From Dermatophagoides farinae (lineage: Eukaryota > Arthropoda > Arachnida > Sarcoptiformes > Pyroglyphidae), in the NCBI RefSeq assembly GCF_024713945.1, contig NC_134679.1, forward strand, positions 1,121,001-1,185,000: 64,000 bases of DNA, written 5' to 3'. The position numbers and the translations under genes were made by a program. Numbering within the stretch: the first letter of the stretch is position 1; each line of letters opens with the position of its first letter. Of the stretch, positions 42,924 through 54,209 are shown piece by piece. The notes under the pieces were generated by a model, which saw only the letters and a list, made by a program, of their open reading frames with translations, was not told the origin of the DNA and searched no databases.

Positions 42924-44464
42924 ATGTTTTCATTATCAAATAAATTGAAACAATGTTTCACCATTATAACTTGTTTGATAATCATTTCAACATTGTTATT
43001 CATTCAACATACCACCAATCAATTATATCAGAATCAATTGATAGTTGACAATATGTCCATCAGTGATAGCAATACGGCCGCAATATTGAAACGTTTACGT
43101 GAAATACAAAAAATCAATGCTAATGCTATCCATTGGATAAAACATTTGAACTTGACCGATCTGTATTATAATCAATTGCCCCAAATTGAAAATGGTAATA
43201 TTTCATTGTTTGAAAATTTTATTACCAATTACGATGTGAAAAATTTACCAGCTAAATTTAACCTGTCCATCGATGGTTTTGATACAATTAATCATTTTAA
43301 AGGTAAATTTTTGTCTGTGTTTTCACTGGTGATCTGAATTTTTTCTTATTATTATTATATCGTTAAATTATAGATAGAATTCTATTATTTCATCTTCAAA
43401 TAATCAATCAAATTGATGTCTACATTCATGTTGATCAACCATCGATGACCATTGTTGAAAAAGATATTGATCGACGAAGAAAATTGGGAATGAAAACTAA
43501 TATAAAAAAATCTGAATTCAAAGGAATCACTAGATTAATTTATGGTGCAAGACTATGTGATCCATATACATATGGTGCCCATTTAACGGTGGTCATATTG
43601 GTTGTAACTAAACCGGATGATTTTCGTTTACGATCATTAATTCGATCAACTTGGGCATCAAAATTTCAAACAGACAATTCAAGTCGTTTATATTTTGTAT
43701 TCGGACAAATGAAACAGAAAATGTTTGATTTTCGTAAAATTGAAGAATTGATTCGACGAGAAAATGAATATTTCAATGATATTATTCAATGGAATTATCA
43801 GGAAGATTATTTTCGATTAACAATTAAATCTATGGCCATTATACGTTGGGCAAGCGTTTATTGTCCATTAGCCGTAAATGTATTCAAAGTGGATGCCGAT
43901 GCATTGATAAATCATGATAATTTTATTGAATTTTGTCGAAAATTAAAACAAAAACAAAAACCAGATGATTATAATGAAACAAAAATGTTGCCACCACGAT
44001 TTGCAATCTATGGAAATCTTTGGAATAATTCGGCAGTAATACGTTTACAGAAGAATAAATTCTTTACTAGTTTTCGTGATTATTCCAAAAAATTTTATCC
44101 ACTTTATTCTGGTTCCGCTTGGCTTATGAATGGTCGTTCAAGTTGTTTATTCATTTATTTAGCAGCTGTACAGCAAGCAATGCCTGCATTACTGTGGGAA
44201 GATATCTATATAACCGGTATTGTACCGGAAAAATTGGAAAAAATTTCAAAAATTTCATTTCGACGACATCAAATACCCGGATTTCAATTCAATGTTGAAC
44301 CAAAACATATTGATCAATGTATTTATAATCGTAGTATTATTTTTACGGAAAAAATGAAAGAATCAAACCTAGAATCAATTTGGAACAAAGTGACCAGACA
44401 AATTGTTGTTAAAAATCGAACAAATTCATCAACAATTGATAACTGTAAATTTCAATTGACGTGA
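42924..44464 (+). CDS. Beta-1,3-galactosyltransferase-family (GT31) Golgi glycosyltransferase
   Basis: Type II Golgi enzyme that would transfer Gal, GalNAc or GlcNAc in beta-1,3 linkage. Exons 42924-43302 and 43374-44464 (489 aa; phase 1 junction). A short cytosolic N-terminus and one membrane anchor (about residues 11-28, CFTIITCLIIISTLLFI) are followed by a stem and catalytic domain. GT31 motifs: RLRSLIRSTWA (about 211-221), the metal-binding DxD-type motif KVDADAL (about 298-304), YPLYSGSAWLMNG, and WEDIYITGI. Acceptor and donor cannot be deduced. An AATAAA poly(A) signal lies about 200 bp past the stop (near 44673). The extreme 3' end of this gene and its flank are duplicated at 48309-48700. 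Confidence 0.9.
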
Positions 44465-44797
44465 TCATCATTATGCCTTTCTTTTTTTGATTTTGAAACT
44501 GTGATAAACAGGGGATTTTTTTTCTTTGAATTTAACAATGTAAATTTTTGAAATCAAAATACATTGTTGAGTGAAATATTCAAATTTCTTTTTTTAGTTT
44601 TTTGTTAAAATTATATCATTTTTTCCATCCCATATAACCAAGTTTATTCCTTTGTTGTTGTAAATAGAATGAAATAAATATAAATTGTACACTTGCAGTG
44701 ATGATTCTAATCAAATTTTATTATTTGACAATTCAGATGAATGAAAAATCAATTTGTGTACAATTTACTATGTTTATAAATTATCCGTTAATATATA

Positions 44798-44919
44798 CAC
44801 CGAAAAAAGTCGTCCAAAAAAATGGAGGTAGGCATTGTACAGCAACAGTAAGGCAGGGGATGCAAAATTGTCTGTAAATAGCGTGGCGTCCATAGACTTG
44901 ACTCCCCCATTTTTTGGTG
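44798..44919. mobile_element. Putative short inverted-repeat element (MITE-like), 122 bp
   Basis: Starts CACCGAAAAAA and ends TTTTTTGGTG, an imperfect terminal inverted repeat, flanked on both sides by TA as in Tc1/mariner-type insertions. The interior is more G+C-rich than its surroundings. The paralogous site in duplication unit 2 (48701-48725) lacks it and reads TACAGTGTA, which could be an excision footprint or a diverged empty site. Too short to code for a transposase. Confidence 0.4.
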
Positions 44920-45090
44920 TAGCGTAGTGATGGTCGATATAAATTCATCAGATGAAGAAAAAATCCTGGAATGTGGCTCAGCACCAGCAATAAGAATCGT
45001 CTCTTATTCTAACGGTGACTAGTGTTTAAATTGATTGTCAAAGGAAAATTCCAACATAAAACAACAAATTGTATAAAAAATAAATATAAA

Positions 45091-45345
45091 ATTCTATAAA
45101 TTTCTAACATTTACGGCCATCAATGGAGTCCAATTGGATGAACCTTGAAAACAAAACCAAAAAAAAAGATTGAATAAATTGTGAAAAGCAAAGAAAAAGT
45201 TTTTTCAAGCTAATCAATTCGATTTTATTTTCGCCATCATATTCATCAGCAAGTGAATTTTTATTTCTGCTCACATATATTATAAACTTATGTATGTAAT
45301 AAATTACGATGATCTCAACATCGTAATAATCATATCGATAATAAG
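45091..45345 (-). pseudogene. Decayed terminal exons of ADAM gene A
   Basis: Counterparts of the last exons of ADAM gene B are still recognisable: the final exon (about 45094-45149, reading SSNWTPLMAVNV) and the juxtamembrane exon (about 45203-45290, reading ADEYDGENKIELIS against DDEYDGGSKVELIS in B). The GTACAA-type donor present in B is lost in A, and the membrane-segment exon part contains an in-frame stop. Gene A now ends upstream, at 45603. Confidence 0.65.
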
Positions 45346-45602
45346 TTCGCAGCTATGGTTGGGAATTGGACACTATTGAAATATTGATGAATAAAATAAA
45401 GCTTTATTGGTCAAGTATACTCAGATCATAAATCCAAGATAATCGATGAATGATGATAATTTAGGATGAGTTTAAATACTAGATTACAATCCATTAGAAA
45501 CATTAATCAGGTTATAACATTCATTAAATCAAAGTCAAACATTTCATTTAAAATATTCAAACATCACAACTTTGATCATTAACATTCCAAAACATGATTC
45601 TT

Positions 45603-47557
45603 TTAGAATCCAAATCTTTCATGTATATACATAAGTATTATACTAATAAACCATAGTATTAGCATTGGGAAAAAAAATATAATGATTTCTAAAATTATAT
45701 TCGAAATTAAATCTTGACATTTGCCTTGTAGATCACATCTACCAGGCATAGATGAGTCTTTCAGATGACATGTTGAACCAGCTGGCATCATTATTGGGTT
45801 TGTTATACAGGTTTTTTGGAATTTATCCACACAACAAAAATAACATCCATCAATATGTCGTTCACACATTTTACAATAACCATTATAACAAAATCCATCC
45901 AAATGTTTATCACCACAAGAAGTATTATCAGGTAATTTATTACGATTAGGACATTCATATGAGAAACCATCACATACGGCATTATTTAGACAAAAATTCA
46001 AATCTTTCGGCAGACATTGTTCACCTTTTTGGCGAATTTTACATTCATCATTACAGCATAAAGCATTCGGTTGACTTTTACTACATTCGGCTTCAGGTTT
46101 CAAATGACATTTTTTATCACAACAATGACCACCTTTAGGACCTTCATCACATTCTTCACCTTTTTCAAGAATTCCATCACCACATTTATTTTTATTAGAA
46201 CAAGAACCTTCTAATTGGTAAATAATCAAATAAAATAATTGAATTCAATCAGTTAAAATAAAAACTACTCACCTAAATACATGGTAATGAATTGTCCTTT
46301 TTTCTTTGCTAAATTATGATAAATGGCACGATTTGAGCAAGGTGAAAATTTAAAATTATTCGGTCCTTTTTTATCATTAAATGGAAAGCTCATTATATAG
46401 GATCCACCTTCTTCAGGCATACAATCCTCGTTTTCAATATCGTGTGATGAGCCGAAATTATGACCGAATTCATGTACAACACTTAGGATACAATAAATTT
46501 CCCATGGATTTTCACAATGACCAAAACTTGATATACCACCGTTAATATTTTCATCGAAAATACGTGATTTATATGTCATTCCATTAATATTGTAAAGATT
46601 CACATTGGTGAATACATGTGATAGGCAAAAATCACCATCAGAAATGGATCGAATATATTTGTCCATATCTGAATATGTCCAATTGGATTGTATCGTAAAT
46701 TGTTGCGGTTGGGTTTCAATAATTATTTTACATGGCACTACACCAAATTTTCCCATATCGATTGATGAATTTTCAAATCCATTTTCTGACCATTTGGTTT
46801 GAAAAAATATCTGATTAAGAAATCGTATCACAAATTGGCTATGTTGAACAGTGGAAATTAAATCACAATTAAATTGTTGAAATAAATCATAATTGATTCT
46901 CAATTTGATACCACAATAATAAATTGATGAATTGTTTGTACTACGTCGATGTCGATGAGAATTTAACTGAAAGAGATTTGGTATATCGATAGGTAATTGA
47001 TTATCGATGATGATAAAATGCGGATTTGAATTATCATTTTGATGATTTTCATCAAAAGAAATTCTTGGTGTTAAATAGAATTCTTTTGAATCGGTAAATA
47101 TCATCAAAGAGATTTTTTTCTTCGCAACAACAATAATACCTGTTGCATAAATTGCAATCACATGATTCCATTTGGAATTTGTGATTATTCCATGGAAATA
47201 TGTTTGCATTAAATTATTAATTGATTCAATATGACCATCTGATTTGATTGTGAATACATTCAATGGTTCCGTGTCCGTATTTAGTGAATTCAGATGAATA
47301 ATGGAATCATCATAATAATCATTACTTGGACATGACAATAATAGCACGAAATTATCATTGTTTGATAACTTTATTAGCTTAATGTATGCTTGATGTTGTA
47401 CGAATGATGCTATGTAAAAAAAAAACAAAATTCAAAATGATGACAAAGATATTTTCCACTCACAAAGATACTCACAAGTGTTGATAGAGATATTCAACAA
47501 GAATATGAAGATGATACCGAAAATATTGCTATGAATTACGGAATTAAATGATGACAT
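45603..47557 (-). CDS. ADAM17-type metalloprotease-disintegrin, copy A
   Basis: Exons in coding order 47557-47476, 47409-46273, 46210-45603 (608 aa). Signal peptide (IFGIIFIFLLNI), a prodomain of about 155 aa ending at a furin-like HRHRR site (about 179-183), a reprolysin domain with the zinc motif HEFGHNFGSSHD (about 340-351) and Met-turn YIMS, then a Cys-rich disintegrin/membrane-proximal region (CGDGILEKGEECDEG, GHCCDKKC, CCNDEC, CKMCERHIDGCYFCC, CDLQGKCQDL) of the ADAM10/17 type. No cysteine-switch motif is obvious in the prodomain. Oddity: after CQDL it reads straight into a hydrophobic segment (ISNIILEIIIFFFPMLILWF) through what is the intron 3' end (TATAATTTTAG) in copy B, removing the Thr/Pro stalk and replacing the cytoplasmic tail by MYIHERFGF. 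Possibly functional, possibly an early pseudogene. Confidence 0.85.
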
Positions 47558-47825
47558 TTTGATTAAAATAAAAATTGACAAAATAAAATTTTATTATATA
47601 AAGGTGTTACATACGTATAAAAAAATCAAAATGGTTTCGTTGGAATCTTGTGTATGTATGCGCATCTCTTTGTATTTGCAATGTTTGGACTTGCAACTTC
47701 ATCGGAAATGAATCAAACGAATCAATTAGTTTAATCACAATATCGTTCTAGAATTTTCTATTATCTTCGAAATATATACCTATTTTGACAGTTTTTTTAA
47801 CACTAATTCAACATTAAAATTTTCA

Positions 47826-48113
47826 ATGAATGGAGTATCCGTATTAAGTTTTACCAATATCTTTTTGGCTACTACTGTTGTTACATTATTTTTATATATG
47901 CTGGCAGCAAAAAAGGAAAATAAAGTATTGAAAAATAAGATGCTAATTAATGATAAGATAATCCCCATGGATAATGAGAAAACTCCAAGTGAAAGACAAA
48001 AAAACATCAATGGTGATGAGATTGTTATGGAAGAATCATCACCAAATGATCATCTAAAATGTCAACATGAACAACAACAACAACAAAATGAAAACGATCA
48101 TTGTGATAAATGA
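47826..48113 (+). CDS. Chimeric small single-pass membrane protein ORF (95 aa)
   Basis: ATG-initiated frame with an N-terminal hydrophobic segment (VLSFTNIFLATTVVTLFLYML) and a charged Lys/Glu tail. The last 22 or so residues (DHLKCQHEQQQQQ..DHCDK) derive, in the same reading frame, from an internal fragment of RRN3 (compare 53175-53250), and the stop codon falls exactly at the next rearrangement joint. Its counterpart in unit 2 (about 51336-51510) is broken. Whether it is expressed is unknown; divergent from ADAM A by about 270 bp. Confidence 0.4.
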   Translation: MNGVSVLSFTNIFLATTVVTLFLYMLAAKKENKVLKNKMLINDKIIPMDNEKTPSERQKNINGDEIVMEESSPNDHLKCQHEQQQQQNENDHCDK

Positions 48114-48290
48114 TGGAATGACTACAAGTCTTAATGAAGGTGGTATTAATAATGCCGTAATGTCGATTTTTATTATGAATCATATGCTTAGCGATGAATG
48201 TGAAACAATGGAATAAAATTGAGAATTATTTGAAAAAAAATTGAAATTTCTGATTTAAAGATTGATTTATGACGCATGCGCAATTCGTTC
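48047..48290 (+). pseudogene. RRN3 fragments (internal piece plus 3' end)
   Basis: 48047-48110 resembles 53175-53250 (ATCATCTAAAATGTCAACAT shared), and 48111-48290 resembles 54105-54285, the RRN3 C-terminal codons, stop and 3' flank, including the GACGCATGCGCAAT-like end. About 850 bp between these parts of RRN3 is missing, as is everything 5'. This is a relic, not a gene. Confidence 0.85.
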
Positions 48291-48308
48291 CTAATGAAGG
48301 TGGTATTA

Positions 48309-48700
48309 ATAATGACCAGAAAAATCGAACAAATTCATCAACAATTGATAAATGTAAATTTCAATTGACGTGATCATCATTATGCCTTTCTTTTGCTGAT
48401 TTTGAGACTGTGATAAACAGTGAATCACCTGTTTTTTTCTTTGAATTTAACAATGTAAATTTTTGAAATCGAAATACATTGTTGAGTGAAATATTCTTTC
48501 TTTTTTTTAGTTTTTTGTTGAAATTATATCATTTTTTCCATCCCATATAACCAAGTTTATTCCTTTGTTGTTGTAAATAGAATGAAATAAATATAAATTG
48601 TACACTTGCAGTGATAATTCTAATCAATTTTATTATTTGACAATTCAAATGAATGAAAAATCAATTTGTGTACAATTTACAATGTTTATAAATTACCCGT
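48309..48700 (+). pseudogene. Duplicated 3' end of the GT31 glycosyltransferase gene
   Basis: Matches 44395-44795: last codons (NSSTIDKCKFQLT-like), TGA, poly(A) signal and flank. The catalytic domain is absent. Marks the left edge of duplication unit 2. Confidence 0.85.
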
Positions 48701-48823
48701 TGATATACAGTGTAGTGGTGGTCGATATAAATTCATAAGATGAAAAAAACAACAGTGACTAGTGTGTTTAAATTGATTGTCAAAGAAAAATTTCAGCATA
48801 AAACAAAAAATCATTCATTGTTG

Positions 48824-51090
48824 CTATGAATTTCTAACATTTACGGCCATCAATGAAGTCAAATTGGATGAACCTTGAAAACAAAACCAAAAAAAAAAGA
48901 TTGAATAAATTGTGAAAAGCAAAGAAAAAGTTTGTACCTCGTTTTTTCGAGCTAATCAATTCGACTTTACTTCCACCATCATATTCATCATCAAATGAAT
49001 TTTTTTCTGCCAACATATATGCACATATTAGTATTGCGACAAGAATTATTATCGTAATACTAATGACAATGGCAATAATTTCTAAAATTATACATGAAAA
49101 GAATGAATACGGTGGAATAGAATTTTTTTTTCTTAAATACCTTGTATTGAAGGACCCAAAGGAATTTTTTCAATAGGAATCGTTGTAGATGGCAATTCAG
49201 TAGTACCGATAATCGAATTTAAATCTTGACATTTGCCTTGTAGATCACATCTACCAGGCATAGATGAGTCTTTCAGATGACATGTTGAACCAGCTGGCAT
49301 CATTATTGGGTTTGTTATACAGGTTTTTTGGAATTTATCCACACAACAAAAATAACATCCATCGATACGTCGTTCACACATTTTACAATAACCATTATAA
49401 CAAAATCCATCCAAATGTTTATCACCACAAGAAGTATTATCAGGTAATTTATTACGATTAGGACATTCATATGAGAAACCATCACATACGGCATTATTTA
49501 GACAAAAATTCAAATCTTTCGGCAGACATTGTTCACCTTTTTGGCGAATTTTACATTCATCATTACAGCATAAAGCATTCGGTTGACTTTTACTACATTC
49601 GGCTTCAGGTTTCAAATGACATTTTTTATCACAACAATGACCACCTTTAGGACCTTCATCACATTCTTCCCCTTTTTCAAGAATTCCATCACCACATTTA
49701 TTTTTATTAGAACAAGAACCTTCTAATTGGTAAAAAAAGTATTAATAATCAAATCAAATAATTGAATTCAATCAGTTAAAATACAAACTACTCACCTAAA
49801 TACATGGTAATGAATTGTCCTTTTTTCTTTGCTAAATTATGATAAATGGCACGATTTGAGCAAGGTGAAAATTTAAAATTATTCGGTCCTTTTTTATCAT
49901 TAAATGGAAAGCTCATTATATAAGATCCACCTTCTTCAGGCATACAATCCTCGTTTTCAATATCGTGTGATGAGCCGAAATTATGACCGAATTCATGTAC
50001 AACACTTAGGATACAATAAATTTCCCATGGATTTTCACAATGACCAAAACTTGATATACCACCGTTAATATTTTCATCGAAAATACGTGATTTATATGTC
50101 ATTCCATTAATATTGTAAAGATTCACATTGGTGAATACATGTGATAGGCAAAAATCACCATCAGAAATGGATCGAATATATTTGTCCATGTCTGAATATG
50201 TCCAATTGGATTGTATCGTAAATTGTTGCGGTTCAGTTTCAATAATTATTTTACATGGCACTACACCAAATTTTCCCATATCGATTGATGAATTTTCAAA
50301 TCCATTTTCTGACCATTTGGTTTGAAAAAATATCTGATTAAGAAATCGTAGCACAAATTGGCTATGTTGAACAGTGGAAATTAAATCACCATTGAATTCT
50401 TGAAATAAATCATAATTGATTCTTAATTTGATACCACAATAATAAATTGATGAATTGTTTGTACTACGTCGATGTCGACGAGAATTTAAAGGAAAAAGAT
50501 TTGGTATAAAAAATCGATGCGGTAATTGATTATCAATGATGATAAAATGCGGATTTGAATTATTATTTTGATGATTTTCATCAAAAGAAATGCGTGGTGT
50601 TAAATAGAATTCATTTGAATCGGTAAATATCATCAAAGAGATCTTTTTCTTCACAACAGCAATAATACCGGTTGCATAAATTGTAATCACATGATTCCAT
50701 TTGGAATTTGTAATCATTCCATGGAAATGTTGTGTTTGTAATAAATTATTAATTGATTCAATATGACCATCTGATTTGATTGTGAATACATTCAATGGTT
50801 CCGTGTCCGTATTTAGTGAATTCAGATGAATAATGGAATCATCATAATAATCATTGCTTGGACATGACAATAATAGTATGAAATTATTATTGTTTGATAA
50901 CTTTATCAGCTTAATGTATGCTTGATGTTGTACGATTGATGCTATGTAAAAAAAAAACAAAATTCAAAATGATGACAAAGATATTTTTTTACTCACAAAG
51001 ATACTCACAAGTGTTGATAGTGATATTCAACCAGAATATGAAGATGATACCGAAAATATTACTATGAATTAGCATATAAAATGATGACAT
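48824..51090 (-). CDS. ADAM17-type transmembrane metalloprotease-disintegrin, copy B (complete)
   Basis: Exons in coding order 51090-51009, 50941-49796, 49722-49141, 49081-48938, 48873-48824; all junction phases agree (667 aa). Layout: signal peptide (IFGIIFIFWLNI), prodomain to a furin-like RRHRR site, reprolysin domain with HEFGHNFGSSHD and YIMS, ADAM10/17-type disintegrin and Cys-rich region, Thr/Pro stalk (TTELPSTTIPIEKIPLG), one membrane helix (IIAIVISITIILVAILICAY) and a cytoplasmic tail of about 45 residues. Expected role, from the family: shedding of membrane-anchored ligands and receptors at the cell surface. It differs from copy A by small in-frame indels before the furin site and, in the disintegrin exon, almost only by one His/Arg change. 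Confidence 0.92.
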
Positions 51091-52307
51091 TTTGAATAAA
51101 TTATGAATTTACAAAATGAGATTTTTATCATAAAAAAAATGGCACACATGTATCAATAGAATACAAAAAAAGGGTTTTGGCGGAATCTTGAGTGTCTTTG
51201 TGTCAAGGCAATATTTTGGTTTGGTTAATTGTTAATGATGATAATGATTAAATAAAGTAAATATAAAACAATCAACAATGAATTGGCGAAAAAAAAATCA
51301 AATTAAATTAAATCGAAATTACAATCTTTTTTTTTGCTACTACTGCTACTTCTTGTATATATGTAATATATGATGGCAACAAAGAAATAGAAAATAAAAT
51401 AAAATAAAAGAATGAGGTGCTAATTATTGAAGATAATCTCTATGGATAATGAGCAAAATCAAATTGAAAGACAAACAAAACATCAATGATAATGATGAGA
51501 GTGTGTTATGGCGGAATTTCACATTATGCTTTTGTGATGATCATGATCATCATGGTGAATTGTTTTTGATTGTGACCCTGATTGTTCACAATGATGGCGT
51601 TGATCACAAATCACAATTTTAATCATCATTTGTATTTCAGAGTTTTTTTTTTTGTTTTTGGTGGTTGACAATTATTATGCTACAATGTAAATATTATGTG
51701 GCCACAAAAATTTTCGAATATTATCACACAACATTGTTGTGTTGTTGTCGTCGTCATGGTTAATGAGTATTAAAAAAAAAAATTTCGATAATTTTCAATC
51801 GACAATTAAATTCGAATAGAAATGATCATCATGACAAAAAAAAATTGGCATATTTTCATGACCAATTTCAAAAAGAGAGATCTTTGATCTTCGAAAATAT
51901 TGTTGACTAGAATGAGGAGGAAGGGCTGAATCAACATCATATGAGCTGTTTTTTTTTCGATGACAAAAATAACGTTGTCAAAACGTTTTTTTGTTGTTGG
52001 TAAATGTATAACACTGATGTCATAATTAAAAAATGGAAAGAAAAGAACCAGAAAATGACGAAAATCCATCAAATTCAATGATATTCTGCAATGCGGACAT
52101 GTTTTGATAATACGCATGTCTGCATTCAATTTATGGATGAATCTTGTCTGCTCAAATATTTCTTGTTGTTGTTTTTATTATTATCCAAAACACGCTTTTT
52201 ATATTTATCTCCACGTTGTTTGATTTTTTTTTTTTTTTTTGTTATCAAAGAAAAAACACGTTCCTCGTCATTTTTATGTGAATTAATTACGACAATAACA
52301 ATTAATA
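51091..52307. other. Spacer with degraded small-ORF relic
   Basis: About 51336-51510 is similar to 47863-48022 (GCTACTACTG, ATAATGAG, GAAAGACAAA..AACATCAATG blocks) but carries stops and indels: the relic of the small membrane-protein ORF. The rest is A/T-rich DNA and the RRN3 5' flank. Confidence 0.65.
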
Positions 52308-54209
52308 ATGGCCAACACAATGGACAATAAGAATAACAAAACAAAATCGTATGATGAACAATTTGATCTGGAAAAATTGTTTGCCGAAATGAATAAAGAA
52401 AAATTTCTAATACATTTTGAATATTTTATTAAATATTCTGATGAATGGTATTGTTCAACCAATGGACAACGACCATTGTGTATAAATGAAATTGTAACGA
52501 AAATAACCGATAATCTATTGAATAATGTTTGTTTATCAAATTTTAAATATGAAAAATTATTATTCCAAATACAATGGCAAAAATATCTGTTCAACACTGG
52601 TGATAATGATAATGCGGAAGAATCATTAAAACCATCAATATTTGTTCATTTTATAGCCGAATATGTACAGATATTTCCGAATAGATGTGAAAAATTTTTG
52701 GATGATTTTCTATTCATTTTAAGAGGCCAATCAACCGACAACAACAATGAAACTGTGATCGTGAATGAAAAAGAAATGGAATTATTCTTATGTTTGAAAC
52801 AATCATTTCAATCGTTGATATCGAATGTGAAGAATTTCGAATTTATTCTAGTACGATTGATGAAAAAACATTATCCATTCATACATAATTCTAGTGTACA
52901 TGAATTTATTTGTTTTGCATTCAATATGATTCAATTTGTTGAACTATTTTCGTTTGATAATGCAATCGATTTGATGGATTTTTTATTTATAAAATTATTA
53001 GAAATTGATATGGAACAATTTTTCAATGAATTTGCCAACCAGAATAAAGAAAATTCGAATGTATTTGAAATTGAACTTGAATCATTTTCGATCGTCGACA
53101 ATGATAATAACAATGAACGATTTAAAAAATTGAAAATTCTTGATTCCATACTCAGCATATTGTTTAATCAGATTGATGATCATCTAAAATGTCAACATGA
53201 ACAACAGCAACAACAACAACAGAATGAAAATGAAAACAATCATTGGGATAAATTGATACAAATATTAACAAGAATATTTTTTCAACGTATTCTATCATCA
53301 AATTCTATACATTGTCAATATCTAATATTTTATATTTGTTCACAATCAGAATCATATTGTGATATTCTTGTCAATGATCTTTGGACATTGTTATCCACCA
53401 CACAAACACCGATACGTATACGACAGAGTAGTATAAATATTATCATTTCTCTATTTCTAAATGGACGTTTTATCAATACAAATTCAATATTTTCATTATT
53501 GAAACTTATACTACAATCATTGAACAGCTATCTACTACATTCGAATCATCATCATCATAATGCATCAACAACAATGAAATCAAATATGAATGAAAATGAT
53601 TTAATCTATTATCAATTGTGTATTGGTTTCTGTCAACTATTCTGTATATTCCATAATGATTTTAATCGTAATCAAATTGATTATTTAAAAAATATGGACA
53701 TGAAACGTACTATATTAATATCGGATTATAAACCATTACAATATGTTTCATTGGAACTTGGTGAACATTTTATACATCTTTGTAATTATTATCGTATTGG
53801 TTATGCAAATATTTCCGATATTCAACATCGTACATTGAATCAAACATTTTCATCACATCAATCGAAAACTTGTCATTTTGGTAGCTGTTATTTGAAAACG
53901 GTTAAAAATCGTATTCAATTACATGTTAATGATTTGGATAAATTATTTGATGGTACAAATGAAAATTTTGGCTATCAAATTCGTAATGAATCATTATTCA
54001 AGAAAAATGATTCATCAAATTATCGACAACAAAAAACAATGATGATGATGATGGGTAAAAGTCCAAATTTTACGACGACAGCAACAACAACAACAACAAG
54101 TGATGATGGAATGACCACAAGTCCAAATGAAGGTGGTATTAATAATGCCGTAATGTCTAGTTTTATTATGAATCATATGCTTAGTGATGATTGTGAAACA
54201 ATGGAATAA
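52308..54209 (+). CDS. RRN3: RNA polymerase I transcription initiation factor RRN3 (TIF-IA)
   Basis: HEAT-repeat factor that links RNA polymerase I to the rDNA promoter complex. Single exon, 633 aa, close to the usual size. Seen: alpha-helical repeats throughout; the typical central block HCQYLIFYICSQSESYCDIL, PIRIRQSSINIIISLFLNGR, SIFSLLKLILQSLNSYL, DLIYYQLCIGFCQLFCIFHN, then SDYKPLQYVSLELGEHFIHL, in the order of human RRN3 (FLLFYICS; IRQAAANYIGSFLARAKFI; NPLKICLPSVVNFF). Poly-Gln and poly-His insertions interrupt it. The tail is Thr/Ser-rich and ends NHMLSDDCETME. AATAAA overlaps the stop codon (GGAATAAATAAA). SURF1 starts 160 bp downstream. Pieces of its 3' half lie at 48047-48290. Confidence 0.87.
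   Translation: MANTMDNKNNKTKSYDEQFDLEKLFAEMNKEKFLIHFEYFIKYSDEWYCSTNGQRPLCINEIVTKITDNLLNNVCLSNFKYEKLLFQIQWQKYLFNTGDNDNAEESLKPSIFVHFIAEYVQIFPNRCEKFLDDFLFILRGQSTDNNNETVIVNEKEMELFLCLKQSFQSLISNVKNFEFILVRLMKKHYPFIHNSSVHEFICFAFNMIQFVELFSFDNAIDLMDFLFIKLLEIDMEQFFNEFANQNKENSNVFEIELESFSIVDNDNNNERFKKLKILDSILSILFNQIDDHLKCQHEQQQQQQQNENENNHWDKLIQILTRIFFQRILSSNSIHCQYLIFYICSQSESYCDILVNDLWTLLSTTQTPIRIRQSSINIIISLFLNGRFINTNSIFSLLKLILQSLNSYLLHSNHHHHNASTTMKSNMNENDLIYYQLCIGFCQLFCIFHNDFNRNQIDYLKNMDMKRTILISDYKPLQYVSLELGEHFIHLCNYYRIGYANISDIQHRTLNQTFSSHQSKTCHFGSCYLKTVKNRIQLHVNDLDKLFDGTNENFGYQIRNESLFKKNDSSNYRQQKTMMMMMGKSPNFTTTATTTTTSDDGMTTSPNEGGINNAVMSSFIMNHMLSDDCETME

Larger units (their letters stand above)
44398..48290. 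repeat. Tandem duplication, unit 1
   Basis: Segment order: glycosyltransferase 3' end (44398-44795), ADAM terminal region, ADAM gene A, small membrane-protein ORF, RRN3 debris. The same order recurs in unit 2 (48309-51510) followed by the intact RRN3 gene. Homology was judged by eye from long matching stretches, for example the shared run around AACAAATTCATCAACAATTG and the near-identical ADAM exons. Confidence 0.85.
48309..51510. repeat. Tandem duplication, unit 2
   Basis: Contains the glycosyltransferase 3' end, the complete ADAM gene B and a degraded version of the small membrane-protein ORF, and is followed by the intact RRN3 gene. Lacks the 122-bp inverted-repeat element and another roughly 40-50-bp segment present near 44965-45010 in unit 1. 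Confidence 0.85.

Noticed and set aside
44781-44990. 69-aa minus-strand frame over the inverted-repeat element
   Set aside because: Spans the putative insertion and its flank and is absent in the paralogous unit; no domain.
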